Source of the DNA: Planctomycetota bacterium
Lineage (GTDB): Bacteria; Planctomycetota; UBA1135; UBA2386
Direction of reading: 5' to 3'
Assembly (NCBI GenBank): GCA_947455805.1
Contig: CANGSN010000003.1
Location: 1-32,380 of the forward strand
DNA: 32,380 nt
Of the stretch, positions 14,880 to 22,865 are shown in pieces (positions within the stretch are counted from its first letter, which is position 1; each line of letters opens with the position of its first letter). The notes under the pieces are model-generated. The model was not told the DNA's origin. It did no database searches and was given only the letters and a program-made list of their open reading frames with translations. Made by a program: the position numbers and the translations under genes.

Positions 14880-15998
14880 ATGATCACGACCAACCCATTC
14901 CAGGAACGCTCGCCGAGGCACTGCCGTGTCTTCGCCGCGCTCGCCCTGGCTGCACTGACGAGCTGCGCAGCGCCCGACCAGGCCGCGACGCCGACCCTGA
15001 CTTCCTCTGCACCGCCCCCGCGACTGCGCTTCGAGACCGTTCGCTCGATCCTGCACGACAGCAAGGGCAACCTCTGGTTCGGCAGCTGGAACGAAGGCGT
15101 CGCGCGCTACGACGGCACGAGCGTGACCTACCTGACGACGAAGGACGGGCTGTGCCACGACCAGATCCGTTCCATCTACGAAGACAAGAACGGCGTCGTC
15201 TGGTTCGAAGGCGGTGCAGGCCTCTCCGGCTTCGACGGCAGCAAGCTCATCGCCCCAGGATCACGCGACTACGCAGCGAAGCAGCGCTGGGCGCTCGGCG
15301 ACGGCGACCTGTGGTTCAAGGACGACGGTGAGATGGGCGCCAACGCGCAGGAAGGCCAACCGGGCGTCTATCGCTACGACGGCACGACCTTCACCTACCA
15401 CGCCTATCCAGTGCCGGTCGAACCGACGCGGAACTCCGCCTATGCGACGACCGGCTTCGCGCGCGGCAAAGGCGGCCGGGTGTGGTTCGCGACCTATGGC
15501 GCCGTCTTCGGCTTCGACGGCACGGCGCTGACGACCCTCGACAACGAACGACTGCAGCGCACCGAAGCGAACGGCCGCATGCACTGCCGCTGCGTGTTCG
15601 AGGATCGCCGCGGCAATGTGTGGATCGGCAACAACGGCATCGGCGTGCTGCTCTGGGACGGCACGAACGTCACCGACTTCACCCAGCTGCACGGACTCGG
15701 CAGGGCCGGCCGGCAAGCCGGACGGATGACGCCAATGCCCGGCGACCTGCTCGGTGACGGCCCGTCGATGCACCGCGTGTTCTCGATCGGCGAGGACCGC
15801 GACGGCAACGTCTGGTTCGGCACCGTCGAGAGTGGCGCATGGCGCTACGACGGCAAGAATGTTCGCCACTTCGGAGCTGCCGAGGGGCTGACGACCAACG
15901 ACGTGTTCGGCATCTATCGCGATCGCAACGACGACCTGTGGCTCGCGGGCCACGGCGTCTTCCGTTGGAACGGGACTTCGTTCGAACGCGTGTTCTGA
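14880..15998 (+). CDS. lipoprotein with a seven-blade two-component-regulator-type beta-propeller
   Basis: A 372-residue protein from ATG 14880; GTG 14844 in the same frame is an alternative. A signal peptide ends with the lipobox ALTSC. The mature protein is almost only propeller repeats of the Reg_prop type. Seven blades can be counted from the motif (N/R/D)-(L/V)-W-(F/I/L) plus -Y/F/W-(D/N)-G: GNLWFGSW, GVVWFEGG, GDLWFKDD, GRVWFATY, GNVWIGNN, GNVWFGTV and DDLWLAGH. In hybrid two-component sensors this propeller is the periplasmic sensor. Here it stands alone with no kinase in the window. It may be a surface binding protein (inference). The 154 bases before it hold no gene that I can support. 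Confidence 0.85.
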   Translation: MITTNPFQERSPRHCRVFAALALAALTSCAAPDQAATPTLTSSAPPPRLRFETVRSILHDSKGNLWFGSWNEGVARYDGTSVTYLTTKDGLCHDQIRSIYEDKNGVVWFEGGAGLSGFDGSKLIAPGSRDYAAKQRWALGDGDLWFKDDGEMGANAQEGQPGVYRYDGTTFTYHAYPVPVEPTRNSAYATTGFARGKGGRVWFATYGAVFGFDGTALTTLDNERLQRTEANGRMHCRCVFEDRRGNVWIGNNGIGVLLWDGTNVTDFTQLHGLGRAGRQAGRMTPMPGDLLGDGPSMHRVFSIGEDRDGNVWFGTVESGAWRYDGKNVRHFGAAEGLTTNDVFGIYRDRNDDLWLAGHGVFRWNGTSFERVF

Positions 15999-16000
15999 CC

Positions 16001-16017
16001 TACGCTGCGCGGAGGAG
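16001..16017 (+). promoter_or_regulatory. candidate -10 (TACGCT) and strong ribosome-binding site (GGAGGAG)
   Basis: GGAGGAG at 16011-16017 sits 5 bases before ATG 16023 and is one of the clearest Shine-Dalgarno sequences in the window. It contrasts with the many starts that have none. TACGCT at 16001-16006 could be a -10 but would give a leader of only about 10 bases. Confidence 0.5.
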
Positions 16018-16022
16018 CACCG

Positions 16023-16493
16023 ATGCCCACCCGCGAACCGAGCGCCAGCGCGCAGTTGGCCAAGTCCCTGTCGCGCTTCCCGACCGACATCACGGCGCTG
16101 GCGAAGCGCTGTTTGCCGAAGCTGCGCCGCGCGTTGCCCGGCTGCAACCAGCTCGTCTACGACTATGCCGCGTCGCTGGTCGTGTCGTTCGGCGTCAGTG
16201 ATCGCGGATACGAAGCCATCGTCGCGCTCGCGGTGCAGAAGGACCGGGTTCGCTTGTACGTGGACAAGAACACGCCCGACCCCGATGGCCTGCTCGAAGG
16301 TGCGGGCGGCAAGGTGCGCAGCGTCACGCTGGCGAGTGCGGCCCAGCTCGACCGCGGCGCCGTGCACGATCTGATGCACGCGGCGATCGAACGCGCCGGC
16401 GAAGCGTTGCCACGCAGCGGCAAGCCGCGCACGATCGTGAAGTCGAACGCAAGCAAGCGCGGCAAGCGCAAGGCGAAGAAGCGTTCGTCGTGA
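16023..16493 (+). CDS. DUF1801-like (YdhG/YjbR-fold) small protein with basic tail
   Basis: A 156-residue soluble protein. The part from about residue 15 to 130 has the order seen in DUF1801/YdhG-type proteins: an initial helix, LPGCNQLVYDY, a beta-rich centre with IVALAVQKDRVRLYVDK, and a final helix DLMHAAIERAGEAL. The last about 25 residues are strongly basic (SKRGKRKAKKRSS), which suggests nucleic-acid contact or simply disorder. It starts 24 bases after the propeller gene and has a good ribosome-binding site. The function of the family is not established; the assignment is moderate. Confidence 0.75.
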   Translation: MPTREPSASAQLAKSLSRFPTDITALAKRCLPKLRRALPGCNQLVYDYAASLVVSFGVSDRGYEAIVALAVQKDRVRLYVDKNTPDPDGLLEGAGGKVRSVTLASAAQLDRGAVHDLMHAAIERAGEALPRSGKPRTIVKSNASKRGKRKAKKRSS

Positions 16494-16547
16494 ACGACCG
16501 TGCGGCGCTGAGCACGACCGCATCCGCACCCACCTCCACCGCCCGCA

Positions 16548-17231
16548 ATGACGAAGAGCTCCCTGCACGGGTTCGGCGCCATCCTTTGCTCGGCGATCAC
16601 GAGCATCTGCGGCTTCTTCGTCGGCTACTTCACCGCCTTGTGGGGCTGCTACTTCGCGTTCCCGCTCGTCGGCCTGACTCCTGCCTCGCTCAGCGAATAC
16701 GAGCGGGGTAAAGCCCTGATTCTGATCTTCGCCATCAGCCTGGCCGGAGGGATTGCCGGAGCCATGCTGGCCTTCGCGCTCGCCGCCAGCCATTTCCGCA
16801 AGCAGAGGCTACGGTCACGGCCGGGCAGCCAGACTCCTCCGCGCTTGGAGCCAGCAAAGCCGAGCTCCGACCTCGAACTCGACCACATCGTGATCCGCTG
16901 CCGCGATCTCGATCGTTCGCGCGCGTTCCATGAGGCGCTGGGCATGGCGTTCGCGCGCGAACAGCACGGACGCGGGCCGCTGCACTACGCCTTTCGCCTC
17001 GGCACCGTGGTGCTCGAGCTGTATCCCGCCACCGGCGAGGCGAGCGCTCCGATCCGCATCGGCCTGCGGGTGCGCGACGTGCGCACCACCTTGGCAGCCG
17101 CGAGAGCAGCCGGAGGCACCGTCGTGCGCGACCACACAGATGCCGACGAGCCATCGGCCGTCGTTCGCGATCCCGACGGGCACGAGATCGCACTCACGGC
17201 CCTGACCACGAACGGTCCGCCGCCGGCATGA
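16548..17231 (+). CDS. fusion of a two-span membrane module and a VOC (glyoxalase/bleomycin-resistance) domain
   Basis: The protein has 227 residues. Residues about 8-32 and 56-80 are two membrane helices separated by a loop. A basic, proline-containing linker (about 82-107) leads to a VOC domain at about 108-220. The VOC part opens ELDHIVIRCRDLDRSRAF, has VVLELYP in the middle, and ends RDPDGHEIAL, the usual VOC signatures. H113, E157 and E213 are possible metal ligands. VOC proteins are usually free cytosolic enzymes or drug-binding proteins, so membrane tethering is odd. It may be a true fusion or two neighbouring genes joined by loss of a stop. No in-frame stop is present. Substrate unknown. 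Confidence 0.8.
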   Translation: MTKSSLHGFGAILCSAITSICGFFVGYFTALWGCYFAFPLVGLTPASLSEYERGKALILIFAISLAGGIAGAMLAFALAASHFRKQRLRSRPGSQTPPRLEPAKPSSDLELDHIVIRCRDLDRSRAFHEALGMAFAREQHGRGPLHYAFRLGTVVLELYPATGEASAPIRIGLRVRDVRTTLAAARAAGGTVVRDHTDADEPSAVVRDPDGHEIALTALTTNGPPPA

Positions 17232-17265
17232 TGGTGCTGCAGCTCTGCAACTCCCGACGCTTCGC

Positions 17266-17493
17266 ATGCAACGCGCCTTCGCCATCCTGGTCTGCATCGC
17301 AGCCACGTATTCGTTCCTCGTCACCGTGGCTGAGCTGGGCATCTGCTGGTACAGCGGCAGCGAAGACCAGATCACCGCGCACGTGTGGATCAACATCGGT
17401 GTCAGCGCGTTCGTCCACGTGGCAGCACTGGCGATGGCGTGGCAACTCGCGCACCGTCGAAGCAGCACTGCAGCGAAGGCGACGAACGGTTGA
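17266..17493 (+). CDS. small two-span membrane protein
   Basis: A 75-residue protein with two predicted membrane helices (AFAILVCIAATYSFLVTVAELGI and IGVSAFVHVAALAMAWQL) and a short basic tail. There is no recognisable family. It lies 34 bases after the VOC fusion gene. Codon third positions are GC-rich in this frame, and the amphipathic layout supports a real gene. Confidence 0.6.
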   Translation: MQRAFAILVCIAATYSFLVTVAELGICWYSGSEDQITAHVWINIGVSAFVHVAALAMAWQLAHRRSSTAAKATNG

Positions 17494-17514
17494 CGAGCCG
17501 TGCCTGTCCGGCGA

Positions 17515-17520
17515 TAGGCA
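17515..17520 (+). promoter_or_regulatory. candidate -10 element TAGGCA
   Basis: TAGGCA ends 5 bases before ATG 17526 with no ribosome-binding site, like the other putative leaderless starts. The hexamer itself is a poor match. Confidence 0.2.
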
Positions 17521-17525
17521 CGCAC

Positions 17526-18329
17526 ATGACCGACATGGAGGAGAAGTACCGCAGCGTGCTCGAGCACTTCGCCCAGCTGCTGCGCGAAGTCGCCGACGAC
17601 GCACCGCCGCGCAAGCCCTCCGCGGACGGCAAATCGCCGGACCTGTTCGAGGACGGTCGCCAGCTGGGCCTGCACACCGCAGCCTCGCTGCTCGCCGAGA
17701 GCCTGCGCGTCTTCGGCGTGCCAGCGGGCAACGTCGACGCGGTCGGTTTCGAAGGCTTGCTGCTGTCCGATCGTGACCCGCCGAAGGCCGGGCCGCCGCC
17801 GCAGACCGGCAGCGCCGAGGCCGCCGTGCTGTCCGACGCGACCAACGTGGCGGTCGTCCAGTTGCCCGGGAGGCGATTCCCAGCGTCGGCCATTCAGGGC
17901 GACTCGCTCGCGAACCTGCACTCCTTGGCGCTCGACCTCCGTCGGCGCGCGAGCCAAAGCACGGATGAAGAACTGGCGGACACGGCCACCGAGCTGCACG
18001 AACTGCTGCACGCCCGACTGCTGCACTACCAGCAGGTGCTGCTGGCGAACGGCCGAACCCTTCCCTACTCGCCGCGCATCGGCGAGCATTGCGGAGCAAG
18101 AGTCCGGGCCGTCGTGATCCCGCAGCCGCCGCCCCGCAAGAACCCCGCACCCATGACGAAGCTCACCAGGGAACGCGTCGTGATCGTGCTGTTCACCGCA
18201 CTGCTGCTGTGGAGCTGGGGCCCGACCACCCCGCACGTCGCCGCGGCCGTCGTCGCCGTCGCGTTCTTCTGGTGGTTCGTCGGCCCGAACGAACGCGCGC
18301 GCCACGAAGCGAACCGGCCGCCGGCGTGA
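17526..18329 (+). CDS. unknown soluble protein fused to a two-span membrane tail
   Basis: A 267-residue reading frame. Residues 1-200 are soluble, helical and acidic (EEKYRSVLEHFAQLLREVADD, LGLHTAASLLAESLRVFGVP, then LHSLALDLRRRASQSTDEELADTATELHELLHARLLHYQQVLL). After a basic/proline linker (about 196-209), residues 210-267 contain two membrane helices. An in-frame ATG at 18153 sits at the junction and looks like a typical gene start for this region. The frame may therefore be two genes joined by stop loss, the second being a 58-residue two-span protein. I recognise neither part. The combination parallels the VOC/two-span fusion located 1 kb upstream, in the opposite domain order. Confidence 0.65.
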   Translation: MTDMEEKYRSVLEHFAQLLREVADDAPPRKPSADGKSPDLFEDGRQLGLHTAASLLAESLRVFGVPAGNVDAVGFEGLLLSDRDPPKAGPPPQTGSAEAAVLSDATNVAVVQLPGRRFPASAIQGDSLANLHSLALDLRRRASQSTDEELADTATELHELLHARLLHYQQVLLANGRTLPYSPRIGEHCGARVRAVVIPQPPPRKNPAPMTKLTRERVVIVLFTALLLWSWGPTTPHVAAAVVAVAFFWWFVGPNERARHEANRPPA

Positions 18330-18366
18330 GCGCTGCCTGCCGCAACGACGAAGCATCCGAACGCCC

Positions 18367-18630
18367 ATGACCGAAGCCACCGTCCGCACCATCCTCCGCC
18401 TCGTCGCCGTCGTCACGATCCTCGTCGGAGCCATCCTCGTCGCCACGACGCTGGTCGCGATCGTCGGCGCCAATCGCGCAATGAACGCCGCCTCGATGGG
18501 TGGTGTGCTGCGCAGCGCGACGATGGAGGTGACGTTCTACAGCGTGCTCGCACACATCGTGATCGCCGGCGAAGGCTTGCTGCTCTACATGCTGAGTCCC
18601 GCGCTGGCGAAGAAGATCGTCGCCGAGTGA
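18367..18630 (+). CDS. small two-span membrane protein
   Basis: An 87-residue protein with helix 1 at about residues 8-33 (ILRLVAVVTILVGAILVATTLVAIVG) and helix 2 at about 55-78 (VTFYSVLAHIVIAGEGLLLYMLS). It is the last of the plus-strand run of small genes, 37 bases after the previous stop and 31 bases before the convergent lipoprotein gene. No family is recognised. Confidence 0.65.
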   Translation: MTEATVRTILRLVAVVTILVGAILVATTLVAIVGANRAMNAASMGGVLRSATMEVTFYSVLAHIVIAGEGLLLYMLSPALAKKIVAE

Positions 18631-18661
18631 ATGCTGCGGGGCGCTGCCGCCACGCGGTCCC

Positions 18662-20221
18662 TCAGTCGGCAGCCGGCACGAAGCCGGCCTGAAAGTCGAG
18701 ATCGGCGAAGCCGGTGATGGGGTCGATGCCGCGAACCCAGGCGTAAACGAAGTAGAGCACTCGTCGACCGTCGACGACGGCCACGGTCGGCTCGCCGATG
18801 GCGACGATCTTGCCGAGGTCGGCGGTGGTGACGCGCAGGCTCGCGATCGAGGTGTCCTTCTGCAGCAGCGTCACCGGCGCCGACCAGTTGCCGCCGTCGC
18901 CGAGCGCCGCGGCGTCGTGGGTGCCGGCATAGGCGGCGAACGCGATGCTGGTGTCCTGCGTGAAGTAGAGCCCCTCGTCTCGGAACGTCGGCTGGATCGC
19001 GGTGGTACCCGGCACGTTGACGACGCCGGGCAACACCACCTTGGTGAAGTCGTTCGAGCTCGGGAACACACCGCTGCCCAGCACATGGACCGTGATGCGG
19101 CCGGTGTCGGCGTCGCCGTCGTACTCGTCGTCGGTCCACACCGAGCGCACGTCGCCACCAACACCGATGTACAGACCCGGATTGCCCTGGGTGCCGGTGT
19201 TGTCGCCGAGGTCCAGCAGCACCGAAGGGAACGGCGTGCTTCGCGCCGGCGGGTTGCCCGGGGTCGTCGCCGCGTAGGTGCCGAGCACGTTGGTGGTGCC
19301 GAACACGACCTCGCAGGTGTAGGCGTCGAAGCCGTTGCCGACGGTCACCGCGTCCTTCAGCGTGAACACCGCGCGATGACTGTCGCCGCCGATCGGTTGG
19401 AACGAGAGTCCGAACGGACCGACGATGCCGTCGCCGAGGTCGTCGAACGCCAGCGAGAACGGCGCCGCGAAGCTGCCGTCGGGCTGCTTGCGAAAACCAT
19501 AGAACATCGTCGTCAGCGCCAGCACCGGCGCACCGTCCGGGCCGATGCCGAACGACGCCGCGTTGTGCAGTTGGGTGGTGCCGCTGAAGCGTCCGGTGAA
19601 GAAGCCCGGTCGCTCGGGGCCGGCGAGCGGCCCGATCGTGGTGTCGAGCCAAGGGTGCGTGCAGCGGTCGGGCACCAGCCGATTGCCACCGCAACCGCCG
19701 TTCGCTCGCGACTCCTGGAACACCAGCAGGCTCGACCAGCGAAACGGTCCGTACTGCACGAACAACGTCTGGCCGTCGGGGGCGATGGTGACGCCGTCCT
19801 CGTAGCCGTCGGTGTTGACGAGGCCGGCGACCGACTGCGGTTGCCCCCAGTCGGCATGCACGTCCTGCAGCACCAACGCGGTGCGCACGATCGAGCTACC
19901 GGCAACCGTCGCCGTCACGCGGTACTCGCCGGTGGTCGTCGGCAGCATGGTGCTGACGAACCTGCCACCGCCGGTCCGGGCGATGGGGCCAAGGCTGCCG
20001 CGGTCGACGGCCAGCGAAGGGGTCGCCTCGCTGCCGCTGACGTCGACCGCGACTTCGACCGCGTCGAGACCGGGGCCTGGCACGCGGGTGAACGACAGCG
20101 TCAACGCCGGTGCCGGCGTGGGTGCCGTAGCGCTGCCACCGCCGCTGCACGCAGCCGCGAGAACGACGAGGGCTTCGGCGGCCAAGAACGCAGGGGCGAG
20201 GCTCCGTGACGAGCGGGGCAT
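18662..20221 (-). CDS. large secreted lipoprotein of unknown function
   Basis: A 519-residue protein. A signal peptide ends in LAAAC with C25 as the lipidation site, followed by a Gly/Ser/Thr/Pro linker. Residues about 38-120 look like an Ig-type or cadherin-type beta-sandwich (TLSFTRVPGPGLDAVEVAVDVSGSEA, then TGEYRVTATVAGSS). The rest is beta-rich and repetitive in Gly/Asp/Asn, with segments such as DGVTIAPDGQTLFVQYGP that suggest a WD40/PD40-like propeller. There is no catalytic motif that I recognise. It is probably outer-membrane or periplasm-facing. It is convergent with the small membrane gene. An in-frame stretch upstream of ATG 20221 is open but lacks a signal peptide start. Confidence 0.8.
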   Translation of the reverse strand: MPRSSRSLAPAFLAAEALVVLAAACSGGGSATAPTPAPALTLSFTRVPGPGLDAVEVAVDVSGSEATPSLAVDRGSLGPIARTGGGRFVSTMLPTTTGEYRVTATVAGSSIVRTALVLQDVHADWGQPQSVAGLVNTDGYEDGVTIAPDGQTLFVQYGPFRWSSLLVFQESRANGGCGGNRLVPDRCTHPWLDTTIGPLAGPERPGFFTGRFSGTTQLHNAASFGIGPDGAPVLALTTMFYGFRKQPDGSFAAPFSLAFDDLGDGIVGPFGLSFQPIGGDSHRAVFTLKDAVTVGNGFDAYTCEVVFGTTNVLGTYAATTPGNPPARSTPFPSVLLDLGDNTGTQGNPGLYIGVGGDVRSVWTDDEYDGDADTGRITVHVLGSGVFPSSNDFTKVVLPGVVNVPGTTAIQPTFRDEGLYFTQDTSIAFAAYAGTHDAAALGDGGNWSAPVTLLQKDTSIASLRVTTADLGKIVAIGEPTVAVVDGRRVLYFVYAWVRGIDPITGFADLDFQAGFVPAAD

Positions 20222-20227
20222 GCGGCC

Positions 20228-20233
20228 ATCATC
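20228..20233 (-). promoter_or_regulatory. candidate -10 element GATGAT, leaderless start of the lipoprotein gene
   Basis: On the minus strand GATGAT (4 of 6 to the -10 consensus) is followed by exactly 6 bases and ATG 20221. No ribosome-binding site and no clear -35 are visible. Confidence 0.3.
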
Positions 20234-20361
20234 GGCAGCTTGCCGTGCAGTTCTCCGTTCGTTCGGCACTGCCTGGTTCCGCTCGGCAGCTCGCTGGTCC
20301 GCGTCATGCTGAGTGCATCGCCGGCGAAGGAGATCGTCGCTCGAGGGAAGGCGCTGCACGA

Positions 20362-22701
20362 CTACACCGACGGCGCGCGCGCTGCGAGCGAACGCCGCCG
20401 CTGCCGCCACGCGATCACCGCGAGGCCCGAGCCGAGCAGCAGCCACGTCGCCGGCTCCGGCACCGGCTGGCCACCGAGCAGCTCCGGCGGTTCGCGGCCG
20501 CTGATGGCGCCCGGCTCGAGCTTGTGCTCGTCGTATTGCTCCCGACGCTCGAGCACGACGGCGCTCGCCCCGGCGGTCACCACGCGATAGCTCGCGGCCA
20601 GGCCCGTCGCCGTCGCATCGCCGCGGTGCCGGCGATCGCGCGCCTCGGTCGCGGCCCACAAGCGCACCAGCTGGTCGTCGACCACGACGGCATCGGCCGG
20701 CGGTGTGCTCGCACGAGCGAACGTGCGCACGAAGCCGTCGGTCGGCACGTTCGCCGCATCGACGTTCACGAACTGCTGCAGCCAGCGCTGCGCCGCGGCG
20801 AGTGGCCGCAGCGGGGCGGTGACGAGCTGCGCGCGGAAGGCCTCGAGCTGGTAGAGCTGCTGCGGCGACCGGCTGAGCGGCACCGCGTAGACCCGCACGT
20901 CCTTCGCCCAGGCGGCATCTTGTCCCGGCAGCAGGTGCACGGAGCCGCCATGGAACCACAGCACCTCGGTGGAGCCGAGCCTCGCCGCTTCGGCGGTCGC
21001 CGCCGCGAGGGCGGGACGCGGATCGGCGCCGCCAAGGAACGGTTGCGAGCGCAGCCACGCGACGAGCGCGTCGTCACCGGCGATCGCTTCGTGGCGCTGC
21101 AGGCCACTGCCGTAGGCGGCATACAGGGACAGCTGCCGACCACGCGGCAGCGACTGCACGAGCGCCACCAGATCGTCGCGCGCCGTCGCCGTCGAGTAGC
21201 TCGCATCGAACACCACGACCAGCGGCTTCGGCACCCGCGGCACGGCGGTTTGCTCCGACGGCGCGAGCGTCTGCACGACGAAGCCGTCGGCATCGCGGGC
21301 GCAGGTGACCCGCACGAACCCACCCGCGATCGGCACCGCCTGCGACAGATCCTTGCCTTCGACGGTGCGCTCGTCGACGGACCCGTCGGCGCGAACCACG
21401 CGCAGCGTGTGCAGGTCGCCGACGAGCGGCGTGCAGGTGTGGTCGACCAGTTCCGGCAACGACAGCACCAGGGAGTCCCCGTCGCGGCGCAGCGGCACCG
21501 TGATGCCGACCCGCACGCGCATCGGCGGCAGGTTGGCCGCCAACGGGAACAGCTGCAGCCACAACCGCCGCGGCCCGACTTCGCGCAGCAGCACCGGATC
21601 GAGCCGTCGCGCCACGACGCTGTCGAACGCCTTCTTGGCGCGGCCGTCGCTGGCGAACGCCGCGGGCCGCTCTTCGCCGTCGATCCACGACGACAGCGAA
21701 CTGGCGACGGCACCCGGCGGCAGCTGCAGTTCGAACCACGCCGTGTCGAGGAAGGAGTTGCGCCCCTCGGCGACGAGCTCCCAGTCGAGTCGCGCCACCG
21801 CGGCGCGCGGTTCCGCCGTGATCGTCCATTCGCTCTGCTTCCACCACGGCCCAAGCCCGCCCGACGACGCTCGCCCGCCCGCCTGCGTCGGCCCGAAGCC
21901 GTGCGCGCGATGGAAGGCCGCGTGCCGCTCGTGCTGGCTGACCTTCTTGTCGCGCAGGAACCAGAACGTCGAGTGCGAGAACAGCTGCCGAGAGCGCCGA
22001 CCGAACGGACCGAAGTCGTCGGAGTCTTCGTACACCACCGAGTCCAGCCACTTACGCTGCTTGTCGATGTCGCCCTGGCGCGCTTCGGCAGCCAGCGCCT
22101 CGACAACGGCCTCGCCCGCAGTCCCCTGGCGCATGGCGAGCGCCAGTCGATCGATCGGCGCACGATCCTGGTTGCGCGGCAAGGCCGCGTAGCAGACGGC
22201 GGCGATCGTCAGCGCCGCCACCACCAGCACGTGACGGCCAGCGCGCCCCGCCGGCCAGCCTGCGTCCGCAGCCTTCGCCCGCACCTCGCGCCAGATCCGG
22301 GGCTGACCGCAGAGCACGAGGTAGGGCGCCCAGGCGAGGAAGCCGACGAGGAAAACGGCACCGAAGATCATCATCGGCACCAGTGGCCCGAGGACGACCC
22401 CGTAGAGCACCGCCATGCCGAGCACGAAGCCGAACACCGTCGCATGGGCACCCGGCGGTAGAAACCCGGCGACGGGAGGCAACCGGAGGCCGATGTTCAG
22501 GACCAGCGAAGCGAGGACCGCGCCGAGCACCACAGCGTTGGGGAAGAGACCGAGCGCCTCCGTCGCGAACCTCCATTCCAGCTCCGCGATCAAGCCGGCC
22601 AGCGGCAGCACGGCCATGAACAGGAAGTCGAAGACCGCGTAGTGGGTCGACGCCGCCGACGGCTGCCTCGCGGCGCTCTCCGCCGTGCGTGGACTCGTCA
22701 T
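20362..22701 (-). CDS. VIT/vWA membrane protein with C-terminal PEP-CTERM sorting signal
   Basis: A 779-residue protein. The N-terminus has about five membrane helices (roughly 24-40, 55-72, 88-106, 110-130 and 157-173). A large exported region follows. It contains a VIT-like domain, with FDSVVARRLDPVLLREVGPRRLWLQLFPL as its signature core split across about residues 345-375. A von Willebrand A domain then begins at PLVVVFDASYS, with the metal-site DxSxS at D499. The last 33 residues are a textbook PEP-CTERM: VPEPATW, a hydrophobic helix and an Arg cluster (747-779). Proteins with this tag are processed by an exosortase, which is not encoded in this window. VIT/vWA membrane proteins accompany some exosortase systems, which suggests a role in cell-surface assembly. 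The precise function is unknown. Confidence 0.85.
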   Translation of the reverse strand: MTSPRTAESAARQPSAASTHYAVFDFLFMAVLPLAGLIAELEWRFATEALGLFPNAVVLGAVLASLVLNIGLRLPPVAGFLPPGAHATVFGFVLGMAVLYGVVLGPLVPMMIFGAVFLVGFLAWAPYLVLCGQPRIWREVRAKAADAGWPAGRAGRHVLVVAALTIAAVCYAALPRNQDRAPIDRLALAMRQGTAGEAVVEALAAEARQGDIDKQRKWLDSVVYEDSDDFGPFGRRSRQLFSHSTFWFLRDKKVSQHERHAAFHRAHGFGPTQAGGRASSGGLGPWWKQSEWTITAEPRAAVARLDWELVAEGRNSFLDTAWFELQLPPGAVASSLSSWIDGEERPAAFASDGRAKKAFDSVVARRLDPVLLREVGPRRLWLQLFPLAANLPPMRVRVGITVPLRRDGDSLVLSLPELVDHTCTPLVGDLHTLRVVRADGSVDERTVEGKDLSQAVPIAGGFVRVTCARDADGFVVQTLAPSEQTAVPRVPKPLVVVFDASYSTATARDDLVALVQSLPRGRQLSLYAAYGSGLQRHEAIAGDDALVAWLRSQPFLGGADPRPALAAATAEAARLGSTEVLWFHGGSVHLLPGQDAAWAKDVRVYAVPLSRSPQQLYQLEAFRAQLVTAPLRPLAAAQRWLQQFVNVDAANVPTDGFVRTFARASTPPADAVVVDDQLVRLWAATEARDRRHRGDATATGLAASYRVVTAGASAVVLERREQYDEHKLEPGAISGREPPELLGGQPVPEPATWLLLGSGLAVIAWRQRRRSLAARAPSV

Positions 22702-22865
22702 GGCGCGCAAGGGACCGGGCGGATGGCGCCATGGCAAGCCCTGCGGGCCATGGCGCGGCTGCCCAGCGGCCACAAATCCTGGCCCCACGGCACCTTTTCG
22801 CCGCGGCAATCGTCCCAACGCGGGACCACACGTCCGGCGCGCCCCACGCCGACCTCCCTCGCTCC

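Noticed and set aside
14879..14884. TATGAT as a -10 box at the start of the propeller gene
   Set aside because: It overlaps the ATG itself. A transcript from it would begin after the chosen start and no later in-frame start precedes the signal peptide.
13809..18630. Integron cassette array
   Set aside because: The content looked suggestive, but no integrase gene and no repeated GTTRRRY/RYYYAAC-type sites could be found between the genes.
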